NCBI GenBank assembly: GCA_946566955.1
Contig: CAMNXD010000002.1
Span: 62,001-126,000, forward strand
DNA length: 64,000 bases
From: an uncultured Clostridia bacterium
GTDB lineage: Bacteria; Bacillota; Clostridia; Oscillospirales; Acutalibacteraceae
Direction: 5' to 3'
This document shows positions 63,618-64,000 of this stretch, piece after piece. Within the stretch, counting starts at the first letter, position 1. Every line of letters starts with the position of its first letter. Below the pieces are notes generated by a model that saw only the letters and a list, made by a program, of their open reading frames with translations, was not told the origin of the DNA and made no database searches. The position numbers and the translations under genes are program-made.

Positions 63618-64000
63618 TCATACTTGGATACAATTCTTACAGGGTTTATATTTCTTTCTAGCCTTTTCGAGGTTCATACACATTTTTAAACGTTTTAAAT
63701 AACGGCATCCTTTTTTATGAAAACATTTACCTGTTTTCGTTACGTAAAAAACTTCTTTAACTTCTTTCAAAGAGTTTACTTTATTATCATCTGAAGGAGC
63801 TGCAGAAGCTTTTTTGTCTTTTTGATTCTCTAAATTTTCTTGTGATGAATTATTATTTAAATTTTTTATTTCATTTAAATTTACAGCTGAGGATGTTGGG
63901 GTCTCTTCATTTTTGCATTCAAATGCGCAAATAAAGCAAGTTCCGCTCATTGAGAAAATTATTGAAATAAAGTTGGAAATACATTTTTTTGTAAAGTTTT
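63618..64000 (-). CDS. Secreted/lipoprotein-like protein with C-terminal Cys-His motif (5' end beyond window)
   Basis: The frame is open to the right edge; an internal ATG at 63950 has no ribosome site, and the residues before it (FTKKCISNFISIIFSMSG) look like a signal sequence, so the true start lies outside. After a hydrophobic stretch and an Asn/Ser/Lys-rich linker the C-terminus carries VFYVTKTGKCFHKKGCRYLK and KKYKPCKNC. This Y-x-T-x-T-G-x-x-(Y/F)-H-x-x-x-C...C-x-x-C pattern is a zinc-binding-like tail found on secreted nucleases and competence-type proteins. No nuclease domain is visible here. Function unknown. Confidence 0.7.
   Translation of the reverse strand, partial: NFTKKCISNFISIIFSMSGTCFICAFECKNEETPTSSAVNLNEIKNLNNNSSQENLENQKDKKASAAPSDDNKVNSLKEVKEVFYVTKTGKCFHKKGCRYLKRLKMCMNLEKARKKYKPCKNCIQV

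Overview
The window is a chromosomal segment from a low-GC, endospore-forming Firmicute of class Clostridia. The evidence is spoIIP, spoIIGA-sigE with a recognisable pro-sequence, rubrerythrin, many TTG/GTG starts, strong AAGGAG ribosome sites and a BMP-type nucleoside ABC transporter. I cannot name the genus. The native backbone is strongly AT-rich. Several secreted proteins, one of them an exported AAA+ ATPase, and a leader-ankyrin gene suggest close association with a host cell, but that is inference.

Layout. 1-5.6 kb: a truncated secreted protein, two tRNAs, then spoIIP, two small membrane proteins, murC and rubrerythrin. 5.7-9.1 kb: a small basic protein, a dltD with an in-frame G9 tract, and a membrane-fused spermidine-synthase-like protein. 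9.5-15.6 kb: a decayed mobile region with a broken leader-ankyrin gene, IS200 scraps, a BcgI-like restriction-modification gene with a frameshifted specificity gene, and phage primase-helicase, HNH, Fic and integrase fragments. 15.8-18.0 kb: a five-tRNA operon (Gly-Arg-His-Gln-Lys), sigE and spoIIGA.

18.4-36.9 kb is a visibly GC-richer foreign element next to tRNA-Ser. It carries an integrase, ParB, two MobC-like proteins and a broken RepA, and I see no relaxase. Its cargo is defence-like: an invertible type I restriction locus (recombinase, two opposed hsdS, hsdM, hsdR), a coupled pair of an AAA-ATPase/PD-(D/E)XK protein and a GIY-YIG protein, and an accessory RNase III with dsRNA-binding domains coupled to a previously unlisted 52-residue acidic Tyr-rich protein. 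Decayed TnpV and excisionase genes lie among and beyond these.

36.9-42.4 kb is a native AT-rich cluster of candidate exported proteins: a GG-leader metallopeptidase, a second signal-peptide metallopeptidase, an exported ClpB/torsin-like AAA+ ATPase and a convergent coiled-coil protein, each with its own similar sigma-A promoter. 42.6-63.5 kb is a long leftward run of housekeeping genes: ddl-ddl fusion, murF-alr fusion, parE-like and parC-like genes, deoB, a YczE-like protein, deoD, the bmpA/nupABC-type nucleoside transporter, deoC, pdp and ligA. The transporter, phosphorylases, phosphopentomutase and aldolase together form a complete nucleoside import and salvage route to central carbon. The two fused enzymes carry the D-alanine branch of peptidoglycan synthesis, and murC lies at the other end of the window.
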